A stretch of 64,000 nucleotides of DNA from positions 372,001 to 436,000 of the forward strand of contig CAVRXS010000006.1 of the NCBI GenBank assembly GCA_963725275.1. Reading direction: 5' to 3'. The notes below the pieces were generated by a model, which saw only the letters and a list, made by a program, of their open reading frames with translations, ran no database searches and was not told the origin of the DNA. The position numbers were made by a program, and so were the translations under genes. How positions within the stretch are numbered: the stretch's first letter is position 1; each line of letters begins with the position of its first letter. Of the stretch, positions 46,430 through 56,005 are shown piece by piece. Source of the stretch: Bog-756 sp963725275. Lineage in GTDB: Bacteria; Actinomycetota; Acidimicrobiia; Acidimicrobiales; RAAP-2.

Positions 46430-47576
46430 CTAACGATCGGGGAGCCAGCCTCGCAGCCCTTCCTTCACCCGGACCGGCAGCAGATTGGCCAGCGTGGTCT
46501 CCGCGTGCCGCAGGCTCCGGCGGAGTCTGGTGTGCCGGTCGAGATCGGAACCGAGGCGGTCGACCGCCGCCTCGAGCTCCGCGATGTACTCGGACCGCAC
46601 CGCGAGCTCGGCCAGGGCACTCTCGAGCGCCAGCCCGGTCAGACCGCCGGTCGGATCGCCGGGATCCCGGCTGCGCAAACGACTGTCGCCGTCGGTCGCG
46701 GTCCCGGGGGGACCGCCCGGGTGCCTGCGGGGGACGGGCCACCGCCCGCGCGATGGCGGCGGCACGGTCGGCCAGCGGCTGCGGTTCGAGCTCGGACAGC
46801 ACGGTCGACCATTTGGCCACCAGGCGTCGGCGGTGGCGCTCCAAGAGAAATACCTTGTAGAGCGCGGTCGTGCTGCTGCTCTCGGTGTGGGTGAGCCGAG
46901 CAGACGGTTCGTAGACGACACGGTACCCATGCTCCCGAAGGGACAGGCAGAGATCGACGTCCTCGTAGTACGCGGGGTCGTAGCCCGGGTCGAACCCGCC
47001 GACCAGGTCCCACGCGACACGCTCCACGAGGAGCCCGTTGGCAGAGCAATAGTCGACGTCACGGGGCTCGGTGTACCGCCCGTCGGCGCCCGGCTCCCCG
47101 CGCCCGACCAGAGCGGCCGTGCCGTCCCGCCAGAGCACCGCGCCCGCCTCCTGGAGGGAACCGTCCGTGGAGAGGATCCGGCAGCCCACCGCACCGATCG
47201 CGGGGTCGGACTCCGCCCGCGCCACGAGGTGGTCGATGGCCCCGGGGGCGAGGACGCTGTCGTCGTTGACGAAGACCAGGTGTCTTCCCCGCGCGCACTG
47301 TGCGGCCAGGTCGTTCCCGCCGGCGAACCCGAGATTGGCCGGGCTCGGAACCAACACGATGTCGTCGCGTGCCACAAGGTCGGCCAGCATGCCCTTCGGC
47401 GTGCCGTTGGCCACCACCACCGTCTCCACCGGGAGCACCGTCGCGGCCCGTAGCGAGTCGAGGCAGGCGGCGATGCGCGCGACATCCGCGAGCACCAGCA
47501 CACAGACCGACACCTCTGGCGAGTCAGGGACGGAGCGTCCCCTGGTCGCCCCCGAGGGGAGCGTGGGGGCGGTCAC
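46430..47576 (-). CDS. GT2 family glycosyltransferase, one frameshift
   Basis: About 380 residues. The catalytic part is in one frame: VSVCVLVLADVARI, ETVVVANGTPKG, NLGFAGGNDLAAQCARG, VFVNDDSVL and GYDPAYYEDVDLCLSLREHG, giving the nucleotide-binding acidic pair (NDD) and the ED-x-D base region of rhamnosyl-type GT2 enzymes. The C-terminal helical tail, ALAELAVRSEYIAELEAAVDRLG, is in another frame, so a one-base shift lies at about 46705-46745, near G-rich runs. If real, it swaps the last 80 residues for an Arg-rich tail but leaves the catalytic domain. The GTG at 47576 is a tentative start. Confidence 0.75.
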
Positions 47577-47620
47577 CCTCGGACGACCGGCCGGCCCATC
47601 GCGTCGCAGCGGAACACCGG

Positions 47621-48580
47621 TCAGGGTCGGTGGGCCACGATAAACCAGCCGGTCTCGTCGCGAGCTGCGTCGACCACCATCCCAGCCTCGTCGAACCACG
47701 GCTGGAGCTCCCTCCAGACGTACCGGTGCTCGACGGGTGCGCTGAGGCGATCGAACGTGTCGAGCACCAGGCTTCGGAAGGGCTTGTCGCGGTAGGTGCC
47801 CATGGGCAGGCCGGCGAGGACGTCGATGCCGCGCCGCTCCCCCCACCGGCCGGGCAGGACCGTCCCCGCGTAGAGCAGGGCGGCGATGGGCGTGGACAGG
47901 ACCTTGAGCGCCGGGTGGGAGAGCCGCACGGTGAACGTCCGCACCACGGCAGCGAGGGACAGCGCCGCCGACCGGAGCCCGAACGTGGACGGACGGCTGT
48001 AGAGGTAGAGGAGCATCCGCCCTCCCGGGGCGAGGAGCCCGAGCAACCTCCGGAAGCCCTCGCGGGGATCATCGAGGTGGTGGAGCACACCCAGGCTCGA
48101 GATGAAATCGAACGATGCCGGGGCGAACGGGGCATCCCGCAGGTCCGACTTGAGCACGACCACGTTGTCGCCGTCGGCCAGGTTCCGGGCCGCTGCCTCG
48201 ACCGCGGACGAGCCGTCGAGCGCGACCTCGGCGGCCAGGTGACGGGCCAGGATGCGGGTGAAGCGACCCTTGCCGCAGCCGGCGTCGAGCCCGACCTTGC
48301 CGTCGAGGCCCGCCAGGTCGAGGTCGCGGAAGTAGATCTCGGCGAATGCCTCGTCCTCGTCACGCACCTCGTCGAAGGCGTTCCACTCGTACCCGAAGCT
48401 GGCGAAGGTCCGCCCGGTCGAGCCAGTTGGCGCGCCCGGAGCCGAGAAGTCCAGGTACCCGTCGTGGCGCGCGTACCGATGGCCGTCGGCACACTGGGCG
48501 CCGTCCGCGTCGCAGACCATCGACCGGCCACACCGCGGGCACTGCATCCGATCGGCGATCACCCCGGGTACCGCTGTCAC
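47621..48580 (-). CDS. class I methyltransferase with N-terminal zinc-ribbon
   Basis: 319 residues. The first 30 residues contain MQCPRCGRSMVCD with a CxxC and a later C, a probable zinc knuckle as in many sugar and quinone methyltransferases. VGLDAGCGKGRFTRILARHL is the SAM motif, then SLGVLHHLDDPREGFRRLLGLLAPGGRMLLYLYS. The C-terminal half has hydrophobic LSTPIAALLYAGTVLPGRWG that may touch the membrane. GTG 48580 is preferred for its AGGAAGA ribosome site. It sits between asparagine synthase and a GT2 gene in one direction. Confidence 0.85.
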   Translation of the reverse strand: MTAVPGVIADRMQCPRCGRSMVCDADGAQCADGHRYARHDGYLDFSAPGAPTGSTGRTFASFGYEWNAFDEVRDEDEAFAEIYFRDLDLAGLDGKVGLDAGCGKGRFTRILARHLAAEVALDGSSAVEAAARNLADGDNVVVLKSDLRDAPFAPASFDFISSLGVLHHLDDPREGFRRLLGLLAPGGRMLLYLYSRPSTFGLRSAALSLAAVVRTFTVRLSHPALKVLSTPIAALLYAGTVLPGRWGERRGIDVLAGLPMGTYRDKPFRSLVLDTFDRLSAPVEHRYVWRELQPWFDEAGMVVDAARDETGWFIVAHRP

Positions 48581-48692
48581 GTGATCTTCCTGCACGCCCC
48601 GCTCCCACTCGACGTCCAGGGCACACTATCGCCACCCTGCCCGGGTTCCTCGCCTCGAAGCCCAGACCGCGGAGTCCGGCCCCTCCCGCGGC

Positions 48693-50684
48693 TCACCGGG
48701 CCAGCCCGGGCATCCAGCGGTCGAGCCACGCCTCGAGGACCAGGACGTCCCAGAGCTCGTAGCCGAAGTCGCGCCGACCCCTGACGTGGTCCCGCCAGGC
48801 GAGCCGCACCGGCGTCGGGTCGAGGAGGCCCTGGGCGCGCAGGCGACGCTCGCCGAGCAGCTCCTCGGCCCACGGCCGCAGCGGTCCGCGGAGCCACGCG
48901 CCGATCGGGAGGCCGAATCCCATCTTCGGACGTTCGAACAGCGGGGCCGGCACATGCCGTTGGAGGACCTGGCGGAGGATCCACTTGGTGGCGCCATCGT
49001 GCAGCTTGACCTCCATCGGCAGTCGCCAGGCCACATCGAACACGCCGCGGTCGAGGAACGGGACCCGCGTTTCGAGGGAGTTGGCCATGGCAGCCCGGTC
49101 GACCTTGGTGAGGATGTCGTCGGGCAGGTAGCCGGTCGTGTCCGACCAGAGCATCCACGACGTGATCCCCTCCGTGGAGGGTCGCGGAACGCCACCTGCC
49201 GTCACGTCGGGGACCCACCCGGCGTCACCGTCGTACCCATTTCCGCGAACCACCATCTCGTCGGCCCGGTCCCAGTGCGAGGTGAGGGCGACGTAGGCGT
49301 CCTCGGGGCCCGAAGCAGTCAGCACCTTGGCCACCTTTGCCACCTTGGTGGACGGGTTCCGCACCTGCCACCGCACCGGTAGGAGGCCGGTGGCCCGGGC
49401 CGCGCCCTCGACCAGCCCCGGGGGGAGCCGGGCGAGCGTGGCGCCGGTCGCCCGGCGCACCGGGTCGGGCAGCGCCGAACTGTGCCGCCACAAGCGTTCG
49501 AGCCATGCGTGGCGGTTGTAGCCAGCGAAGAGCTCGTCCCCGCCGTCGCCGGAGAGGGCGACGGTGACCTGGGTGCGGGCCAACCTGCTGACCAGGAACA
49601 CCGGGATCTGCGAGATGTCGGCGAACGGTTCGTCCCAGATCTCGGACAACCGGGGGATGACCTCGGCGGCGTCCGCGTCGCTCACCCGCAGCTCGGTGTG
49701 CTCGGTCCCCAGGTGGGCCGCTACCGCGGCGGCCTCCGACGACTCGTCGTAGGCCCGCTCGGCGAACCCCACGGTGAAGGTGCGGACTGGCCGCGGCGCG
49801 GTCTTTTGCATGAGCGCCACCACCAGGCTCGAGTCGATCCCGCCGGAGAGGAACGCCCCCACCGGCACGTCGGCCACCATCCGCGCGGCCACCGCGTCGG
49901 ACAGCGTCGACTCGACCCTGTCTGCGAGGATCTCCGGCGGATCGTCCATCGGGCGGCGGCGGGAGTCCTCGACTGCGCCAGCGGCCGACCAGTAGGCACG
50001 GCACCGTAGGGGCTGCCCGGAGGGCGAGGCGGCGTCGACGGTCACCAGGTGGCCGGGGAGCAGCTTGGCCACTCCCCGGTAGACGGTCCGGGGCGCCGGG
50101 ATGCAGTTGTGCCGGAGGAAAAGGGCCACCGCCCCGCGGTCGAGCTCACCGGTGAACCCCGGGAGGGCATGCAACGCCTTGAGCTCGGAGGCGAAGGCGA
50201 GCAGTCCACCGGTCCAGCCGTAGTAGAGGGGCTTCTCACCGAACCGGTCCCGGGCCAGGTGGAGCTCGCCCCGGTGACGGTCCCAGATGGCGAACGCGAA
50301 CATCCCCTCGCTTGCCTCGAGGGCCGCGTCGAGGCCCCACTGCTGCACCGCGCCGAGCAGCACCTCGGTGTCGGAGTCGCCACGGAAGGCCAACCCCGCA
50401 GCAGTGAGTCGGCGGCGGAGCGCGGGGAAGTTGTAGATCTCGCCGTTGTAGGCGAGCACCCACCGTCCATCGGCCGACACCATGGGCTGGTGCCCGTGCG
50501 GACTGAGGTCCACGACGGACAGGCGACAGTGGCCGAAGGCGACCCGTCCCCCCGGATCGACCCACAGTCCCCGGTCGTCGGGTCCTCGGTGGTCGAGGCG
50601 GGCGGCCATGGTCCCGGCCAGCGCCCCGAGCCGCTCGGCGCCGGACCGCCCGGCAGGGTCGAGCAGACCCGCGATCCCGCACAC
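48693..50684 (-). CDS. asnB: asparagine synthase (glutamine-hydrolysing)
   Basis: 663 residues, full length. MCGIAGLLDP leaves Cys2 as the N-terminal nucleophile of the glutaminase domain, with LDHRGPDDRG and LAYNGEIYNF. The synthetase half has PVGAFLSGGIDSSLVVAL (PP-loop) and VALSGDGGDELFAGYNRH. In glycan clusters such proteins often amidate uronic acids on a sugar rather than make free asparagine; the context favours that but the sequence does not decide. GTG start at 50684, divergent from the sulfotransferase at 50892. Confidence 0.9.
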   Translation of the reverse strand: MCGIAGLLDPAGRSGAERLGALAGTMAARLDHRGPDDRGLWVDPGGRVAFGHCRLSVVDLSPHGHQPMVSADGRWVLAYNGEIYNFPALRRRLTAAGLAFRGDSDTEVLLGAVQQWGLDAALEASEGMFAFAIWDRHRGELHLARDRFGEKPLYYGWTGGLLAFASELKALHALPGFTGELDRGAVALFLRHNCIPAPRTVYRGVAKLLPGHLVTVDAASPSGQPLRCRAYWSAAGAVEDSRRRPMDDPPEILADRVESTLSDAVAARMVADVPVGAFLSGGIDSSLVVALMQKTAPRPVRTFTVGFAERAYDESSEAAAVAAHLGTEHTELRVSDADAAEVIPRLSEIWDEPFADISQIPVFLVSRLARTQVTVALSGDGGDELFAGYNRHAWLERLWRHSSALPDPVRRATGATLARLPPGLVEGAARATGLLPVRWQVRNPSTKVAKVAKVLTASGPEDAYVALTSHWDRADEMVVRGNGYDGDAGWVPDVTAGGVPRPSTEGITSWMLWSDTTGYLPDDILTKVDRAAMANSLETRVPFLDRGVFDVAWRLPMEVKLHDGATKWILRQVLQRHVPAPLFERPKMGFGLPIGAWLRGPLRPWAEELLGERRLRAQGLLDPTPVRLAWRDHVRGRRDFGYELWDVLVLEAWLDRWMPGLAR

Positions 50685-50891
50685 GGTTCAGGGACCGGCC
50701 GAGCCGGCGCGCCGACACCTACGATCGGGCGGCTCGACACACCACCCGGAACGGATCATTCCGCAGATCATCGGCTGCACACTCGTCGGCGTCAAGTACC
50801 GGCTCCGGTCGACGGCGACCGGACCGGTGCTTGTGACGGAATCGCGCCTGTGGCATCCTGCGGCAGTGACGGCCTGGGGCAGAGGGTGACC

Positions 50892-51755
50892 GTGGCATCC
50901 AAGGGGAGGGAGGCGTTCCTCCTCCTGCCGGCAGGTCTTCGCCGCCAGGTCCTCCACGGACTGGGCCGCTACGCCCCCTGGGAATCCGGCTTCGACTTCA
51001 CCCCTCCCGAGCTGCTCCCCGGCGAACGCGCCGGACCGCCCGACTTCGTCGGGATCGGGGCGCAGAAATGCGGCACGACCTGGTGGTACGACCTCGTCGC
51101 GACCCACCCGGAGGTTTCGACGCGATCGGGCATCCACAAGGAGCGGCACTTCTTCGACCGGTTCGGGTCGCACCGGTTCGACGACGCGGAGATCGAGCGC
51201 TACCACGGCTGGTTCCCGCGCCCGACGGGAATGCGCTGCGGCGAGTGGACGCCGGACTATTTCTCGTACCCGTGGACCCCCGAGCTGCTGCGGCGGGCGG
51301 CCCCCGACACCCGCCTCCTACTCCTGCTCCGCGATCCGGTGAACAGGTTCCGCTCCGGACTGGCCCATGCCGAACGGACCGGTGGACGGATCGACACCGC
51401 CATGGTCGACAACGCTGTGCAGCGCGGCTTCTACGCGAGGGCCCTCGACGAGTGGCTCCGCCATTTCGCGCGCGACCAGCTGCTCATCCTCCAGTACGAG
51501 CGGTGCGCAGAGGACCCAGCGACCCAGCTGCGGGCCACCTTCTCCTTCCTCGGACTCCCCGAGACCGCGCCCGGGCTGACCGCGGTGCCCGCCACGAGCC
51601 CACCCGACGGGGGCCCGGTCGACGACGACGTCGCCCGTCGCCTGGTCGCGATCTACGAGAAGGACGTCCTCCGGCTGGCCGCATCGGAGCCAACCATCGA
51701 CCTCACCCGCTGGCCGCATTTCGCCCACCTGGCCGGAGGGTCATCGGTCGCCTGA
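50892..51755 (+). CDS. sulfotransferase domain protein (heparan-sulfate type)
   Basis: 287 residues. PDFVGIGAQKCGTTWWYDLV is the PAPS loop, with the QKCGTTWW form typical of heparan/N-deacetylase-type sulfotransferases, and TRLLLLLRDPVNRFRSGLAHAER the second site. KERHFFDRF and CGEWTPDYFSYPW are further family marks. A glycan acceptor is likely. GTG 50892 lies 5 nt after AGAGGG; GTG 50886 is the alternative. Third sulfotransferase in the window. Confidence 0.85.
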   Translation: MASKGREAFLLLPAGLRRQVLHGLGRYAPWESGFDFTPPELLPGERAGPPDFVGIGAQKCGTTWWYDLVATHPEVSTRSGIHKERHFFDRFGSHRFDDAEIERYHGWFPRPTGMRCGEWTPDYFSYPWTPELLRRAAPDTRLLLLLRDPVNRFRSGLAHAERTGGRIDTAMVDNAVQRGFYARALDEWLRHFARDQLLILQYERCAEDPATQLRATFSFLGLPETAPGLTAVPATSPPDGGPVDDDVARRLVAIYEKDVLRLAASEPTIDLTRWPHFAHLAGGSSVA

Positions 51756-52700
51756 CGGTCCGTACTCCCCGACCCGGCGCCCGTAGTCGGGGTGCTCACC
51801 GAGCCGGCCCAACGCCCCGTCCCAGAGGCCGTGCACGATGGCCGACCGCTCGTCCCGGCTCCTGGCCCGCTGGAGGTGCCGGGCGGAGTAGGCGAGGTGC
51901 CAGGCGTACCACGAGGGCCGGCCGTGCCGCCGTGCGAGCGCCACCGAGTTCCTGGCGTGGTAATACGCGCGCCATGCCTCGTCGGCGTCGTTCGGACGAA
52001 TCGCGGCAAAGGCCGAGTCGCGACCTGTCGACGTCTGCTGGGTGGCGACAGCCCGCGCTGCCCGGTCGTCCATCAGCACCCCGAAGCCGGCCTCGCGCAC
52101 CCTGCAGAAGAAGTCGAAATCCTCGAGGCCGAAGAACCACTCCTCGTCGGGCAGGACCCCGGCGTCTGCCACCCGGCGCGCGACCAGAGTCGCCCCCCAG
52201 CTCGCCACGTCCACCGGGGTGAATCCGTCGGCGGCTCCCTCGGCCGGCACGACGTTCTCGGTGTGGGCGCCCCGTCCCACGAAACGCCGGCCGTACGCCA
52301 CGACCGCGCCGAGGGGTGGCCGGGCGGGGGCCATCCGACCAATCCGGTCGACCAGGTCGACGATCCGCGGCGTCGGGAGGGCGAACAGCCCCACATCGTC
52401 CTCGCAGAGGTAGACCCATTCCGTCGCCGGGTCGGCGAACGCCTCCTCCATGCCGACCCGGAACCCGCCGGCAGGGCCCAGGTTGCGGGGCAGTCGCACC
52501 ATGCGCACCCGCGCCTCGAGCTCCGCGTCGTCGAGGCCGCCCTCACCGTTGACCACGACCACCACCCGCTCCTCCGGGAGCCCCTCGACCTCGAGGAGCG
52601 ATCGGACGACGTCACCGGCGAGCCGCGGCCGCATGTGGGTGAGCACCACGGCGACCACGCCGACGAGTGGGTCGGGTGGCCGGCCCGGAGGCCTGGTCAT
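51741..52700 (-). CDS. GT2 family glycosyltransferase
   Basis: 319 residues. AVVLTHMRPRLAGDVVRSLL, VVVVVNGEGG, NLGPAGGFRVGMEEAF, YLCEDDVGLFALP and EDFDFFCRVREAGFGV are the GT2 landmarks (EDD metal site, ED-x-D base). The C-terminal AWRAYYHARNSVALARRHG is typical of galactofuranosyl/rhamnosyl-type members. It converges with the sulfotransferase gene and overlaps it by 15 bp. ATG 52700 has no good ribosome site; an upstream GTG with four codons, overlapping it as ATGA, is discussed in the findings. Confidence 0.85.
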   Translation of the reverse strand: MTRPPGRPPDPLVGVVAVVLTHMRPRLAGDVVRSLLEVEGLPEERVVVVVNGEGGLDDAELEARVRMVRLPRNLGPAGGFRVGMEEAFADPATEWVYLCEDDVGLFALPTPRIVDLVDRIGRMAPARPPLGAVVAYGRRFVGRGAHTENVVPAEGAADGFTPVDVASWGATLVARRVADAGVLPDEEWFFGLEDFDFFCRVREAGFGVLMDDRAARAVATQQTSTGRDSAFAAIRPNDADEAWRAYYHARNSVALARRHGRPSWYAWHLAYSARHLQRARSRDERSAIVHGLWDGALGRLGEHPDYGRRVGEYGPSGDR

Positions 52701-52717
52701 GCTGCGCTCACGGCTGT

Positions 52718-52723
52718 AGGCTA
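52718..52723 (-). promoter_or_regulatory. putative -10 element TAGCCT
   Basis: On the minus strand TAGCCT is 17 nt from ATG 52700 and 6 nt from a GTG that opens a four-codon ORF. Confidence 0.3.
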
Positions 52724-52874
52724 CCAACGCGCCGAGCTGGTTCCGGCTTGCGGCGCGCCCGTTCGGCAGTACGCACTCGGGCGGCGCAGCCGGACAGAAC
52801 GGGCAGGACGACGTGGGGAGCGATGGTGTCGGAACCGGCTCGGGATCGACGCCGCGGGTGAGGCGGGGGCCGCG

Positions 52875-53711
52875 GTGATCAGCGCGATTCTGCCGGTCCG
52901 CGACGGCGGACCCTGGCTTGCGGACCAGCTCACCGCCCTCACCTCCCAGGACTGCGCAGAACCCTGGGAGGTGGTGATCGCCGACAACGGGTCGAGCGAC
53001 GGCAGCGAGGAGCTGGCCCGACGGTGGGCCGAGGAGCACCCTGGGTTCCACTTCGTAGACGCCTCGGTCCGGCGGGGACCGTCGGCGGCCCGCAATGCAG
53101 GGGCTGCGGCCGCATCAGGAGATCTGCTCGCCTTCTGCGACGCCGACGACGTGGTGCAGCGCGGTTGGCTGGCGGGGTGTGTGGCCGCACTCGGCGACGC
53201 CGACGTGGTGGCCGGCCATCTCGACCTCTGGTCGCTCAACGGCGGGCCGCCCGCTCCGGCCCAGCCCGCGGCCACCCGGCAGCTCGGGTTCCTCCCGGCC
53301 GCCCTCGGAGCGAACCTGGCCGTCCGGCGCGCCGCCTTCGACGCGGTGGGGGGATTCTCGGAGGAACTGGTGACCGGGGAGGACATCGATCTCTCCTGGC
53401 GGCTCCAGCTGGCCGGCTTCCGGTTCGCGATCGCTCCCGAGGCAGTGGTCGCCAAGCGGGAGCGCTCGCGTTTCGGTCTGATCTTCCGCCAGGCCCGCAC
53501 CTACGGGAGATGCGGGCCTGCGCTCTTCCGCCGCTACCGGTCCGAGGGCGCCAGGCGAGACCTCGCCGGCGCACTCCGGGCCTGGGTCTGGCTCGTGGTG
53601 GCCCTCCCCACCCTGTTCCGGCCAGCACAGCGCGCCGCCTGGGCCCGGACCGCCGCGGTCAGGCTGGGGCGGCTCGAGGGCTCGGTCGCCGAGCGGGTGT
53701 TCTTCCCGTGA
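52875..53711 (+). CDS. GT2 family glycosyltransferase
   Basis: 278 residues. VISAILPVRDGGPWLADQL, VVIADNGSSDGSEE, GPSAARNAGAAAASGDLLAFCDADDVV and TGEDIDLSWRLQLAGF make a standard inverting GT2 fold with the DADD metal site. The C-terminus is basic with one hydrophobic stretch (AWVWLVVALPTLF). The last 12 nt of the gene (53700-53711) also occur at the start of the right copy of the exporter duplication, which helps fix the direction of that event. GTG 52875 begins at the first strand of the fold. Confidence 0.85.
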   Translation: MISAILPVRDGGPWLADQLTALTSQDCAEPWEVVIADNGSSDGSEELARRWAEEHPGFHFVDASVRRGPSAARNAGAAAASGDLLAFCDADDVVQRGWLAGCVAALGDADVVAGHLDLWSLNGGPPAPAQPAATRQLGFLPAALGANLAVRRAAFDAVGGFSEELVTGEDIDLSWRLQLAGFRFAIAPEAVVAKRERSRFGLIFRQARTYGRCGPALFRRYRSEGARRDLAGALRAWVWLVVALPTLFRPAQRAAWARTAAVRLGRLEGSVAERVFFP

Positions 53712-55884
53712 CCCGGCCCATCGGTGCCAAGGGCCACCGCCCGTTCAGTCGATCGACCAGTCGGCGCCGACGTAGATCGGCGAGAGCCCCATCACCCCCT
53801 GCGGGGTCTTGACCCGGTCCGGACCGAAGGCGTCGAAGGTCACGACTGGTTGCCAGGGCAGGAAGGGATCACGCTTGCCCCGCGGGTAGCCGGTGATGGC
53901 GGCCCACACCGAGTACTGCCCCCTCGGCAGCGGGAGGTGCCGGAGGCGGCAACGGATCTCGAAGTCCCCCTGCGGCATGAACCCGTTGTACTCGACGAGG
54001 AACATCGGGAATGCGGTCCCTTGCGAGATGCCCACGTAGAAATCGGCCTGGGCCGCCTCGGGCGAACGAAGGGTGAGGCAGACGTCGACCGGCTCCCCCG
54101 ATCGCAGGGCTCCCCCGTCAGCTGCCTCCACCTCCACCTTCAACACGTCCACCATCCCCTGGTTGGAGGTGATCGAGGCCGCGTTCTCCTTGAGGGAGGC
54201 ACGGTAGAGGGCCAGCACCTCCTTGGTCGGCCCGGCAGCGCGGACTTCCGCATTGGCCAACCAGACGGCCCGGTCGCAGGAGGCCTCGACCGAGGCGAGG
54301 TCATGGGAGACGTAGAGCAGGGTGGTGCCGCGCTGGACGATCTCGCCGATCCGGTTGAGGCACTTCTGCTGGAAGTTGGCGTCCCCGACCGAGAGGACTT
54401 CGTCGACCAGCAGGATGTCCGGCTCGAGGAAGGCGGCGATGGCGAAGCCGAGACGCACCTGCATCCCCGACGAGTAGAACTTGACCGCTCGGTCTATGGC
54501 GTCACCGACCCCGGCGAACTCGACGATGTCGTCGAACTCCTGTCGGATCTTCTCCCGGCCCATCCCGAGGACGGTCCCGTAGAGGAAGACGTTCTCGCGC
54601 CCGCTCAGCTCGGGATGGAGCCCACTGGTCACGCTGAGCAGTGCGCCGATGCGCCCGCGGACGTCGCAAATGCCGGCGGTCTGGTAGGTCACCTGGCTCA
54701 GGATCTTGAGCATGGTGGTCTTGCCCGATCCGTTGATCCCGATGAGGGCCAGGCTCCCTCCGGGCTCGACCGTGAAGTTGATGTCCTTCAGGACCCAGCG
54801 CCACTGCTTCTCTTGACGGCCTTCTTTGAGCCGTCGCCGCAGCTTGACCAAGTGCTCGGTCATCTGCGGCGCGACGGGGTCGGCGAGGAACTTCTTCCAG
54901 ACCTGCTCGACGCGGATGGAGCCGTCAGGCAATGTCAGCAAAGCTCACCTCGAACTTCTTGAAGATGACGTAGCCGAACACGAAATAGAGCACCGACCCG
55001 ACGGCCGCCGCCAGCAGTGGGGCGAACGTGGGATTCCCGCCGACGAGCATGGTCTGGCGGATCGTGTTGATGACCGGACCGATTGGGTTGAAGAAGCCGT
55101 AGATGACCTGAAGGTTGACGGTGAGCCCGCCCACCGCCTGCCCGTGCACGAGGTGGGCCTGGGTCACATGGTACTGAGTGGGGATCTTGCTGAACGGCCA
55201 GATCACCGGCGTCAGGAAGATCCCGAGCGAGATCACGATCGGGATCACTTGGCTCAGGTCACGGAACTGGACGATCAGGCTGGCGGTGCCGAGCGTGACC
55301 CCTGCGGTGAAGAGGATCTCGATCACGATGCACAAGGGCACCCACACGGTGGTCGGCTTGGGCAGTTGACCGAACAAGAGGAACAGGAGGGCCAGCGGGA
55401 TCCACGAGAGCACGGTGTTGAGGGCGTTGACCATCATGGTCTCGATGGGGAAGCACTCCCGAGGGAACTGGGTCTTGGAGAGCAGCGACTTGTTGGTCAA
55501 CAGCGCGTTCCCCCCCTGGCCGAGGGAGGTGGCGAAGAAGGTCCAGGAGAGCACGCCGACGAAGGCGTAGAGGGCGAAGGGGGTGCTGCCGGTTGAGTAG
55601 CCCTTCACCCGCGAGAAGACGATGATGAGGACGATCAGGGTGGCGACCGGGTTCAGGATCGCCCAGAGAACGCCGAGGGTGGCCTGCTTGTACTGGACCC
55701 GGAAGTCGCGCTCGGCCAGCGTGAAGACGATCTCCCGATGCGCCCAGACCGCCCGTGCTCCCTCTTTGAGGGTGGTCCTGTGGTTGTAGAGGATCTCGGG
55801 CGGCGGTTCGTCGGCGACGGCGACCTCTTGGATGTAGAGGGCGTTCGGATCGTCCGGCTGGGCGGCTCGTCCGTCCCCGACCAC
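53700..55884. repeat. direct repeat, left copy (wzt and most of wzm)
   Basis: The sequence from 53700 matches that from 61817 with a constant offset of 8117. The visible match runs to the window end (64000), which corresponds to about 55884 here. Only two differences were found: a 7-C tract here (55510-55516) against 6 C in the right copy, and C at 55648 against T at 63764. It begins inside the last codons of the GT2 gene. Confidence 0.95.
53745..54941 (-). CDS. wzt: polysaccharide ABC exporter ATPase (left copy)
   Basis: 398 residues. Residues about 1-250 are an ABC ATPase: SLALIGINGSGKTTMLKILS (Walker A), YSSGMQVRLGFAIA (signature), DILLVDEVLSVGD (Walker B) and LLYVSHDLASV (switch histidine). 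Residues about 255-398 are a beta-rich domain like the Wzt C-terminal carbohydrate-binding domain, which reads the modified end of an O-antigen chain before export. The TTG at 54941 has GAGGTGA just upstream and overlaps the end of wzm by 17 nt. It pairs with the permease gene at 54925. Identical at protein level to the copy at 61862. Confidence 0.9.
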   Translation of the reverse strand: MLTLPDGSIRVEQVWKKFLADPVAPQMTEHLVKLRRRLKEGRQEKQWRWVLKDINFTVEPGGSLALIGINGSGKTTMLKILSQVTYQTAGICDVRGRIGALLSVTSGLHPELSGRENVFLYGTVLGMGREKIRQEFDDIVEFAGVGDAIDRAVKFYSSGMQVRLGFAIAAFLEPDILLVDEVLSVGDANFQQKCLNRIGEIVQRGTTLLYVSHDLASVEASCDRAVWLANAEVRAAGPTKEVLALYRASLKENAASITSNQGMVDVLKVEVEAADGGALRSGEPVDVCLTLRSPEAAQADFYVGISQGTAFPMFLVEYNGFMPQGDFEIRCRLRHLPLPRGQYSVWAAITGYPRGKRDPFLPWQPVVTFDAFGPDRVKTPQGVMGLSPIYVGADWSID

Positions 55885-55947
55885 CCGCTCGACCGCACCC
55901 TCCGGACCGGGCGCGTCCGCGTCTTCCGGTGCAGACTCAGCCGTCAC
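54925..55947 (-). CDS. wzm: polysaccharide ABC exporter permease (left copy, intact)
   Basis: 340 residues. A 65-residue cytoplasmic start is followed by the ABC-2 permease domain: ERDFRVQYKQATLGVLWAILNP, six helices, and the usual FFNPIGPVINTIRQ loop. The sequence KSLLSKTQFPRECFPIE is a conserved coupling region in Wzm-like proteins. GTG 55947 is chosen for the GAGGGG about 9 nt upstream; the frame is open to 56007. It forms an exporter with Wzt for lipid-linked polysaccharide. It contains the 7-C tract (7 G on the coding strand) that is one base short in the right copy. Confidence 0.9.
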   Translation of the reverse strand: MTAESAPEDADAPGPEGAVERVVGDGRAAQPDDPNALYIQEVAVADEPPPEILYNHRTTLKEGARAVWAHREIVFTLAERDFRVQYKQATLGVLWAILNPVATLIVLIIVFSRVKGYSTGSTPFALYAFVGVLSWTFFATSLGQGGNALLTNKSLLSKTQFPRECFPIETMMVNALNTVLSWIPLALLFLLFGQLPKPTTVWVPLCIVIEILFTAGVTLGTASLIVQFRDLSQVIPIVISLGIFLTPVIWPFSKIPTQYHVTQAHLVHGQAVGGLTVNLQVIYGFFNPIGPVINTIRQTMLVGGNPTFAPLLAAAVGSVLYFVFGYVIFKKFEVSFADIA

Positions 55948-56005
55948 TGGTGAATCCCCTCTCTGGCCATACGAACCGGCCAGTCGCTGCACATCCCTGC
56001 CCAGC

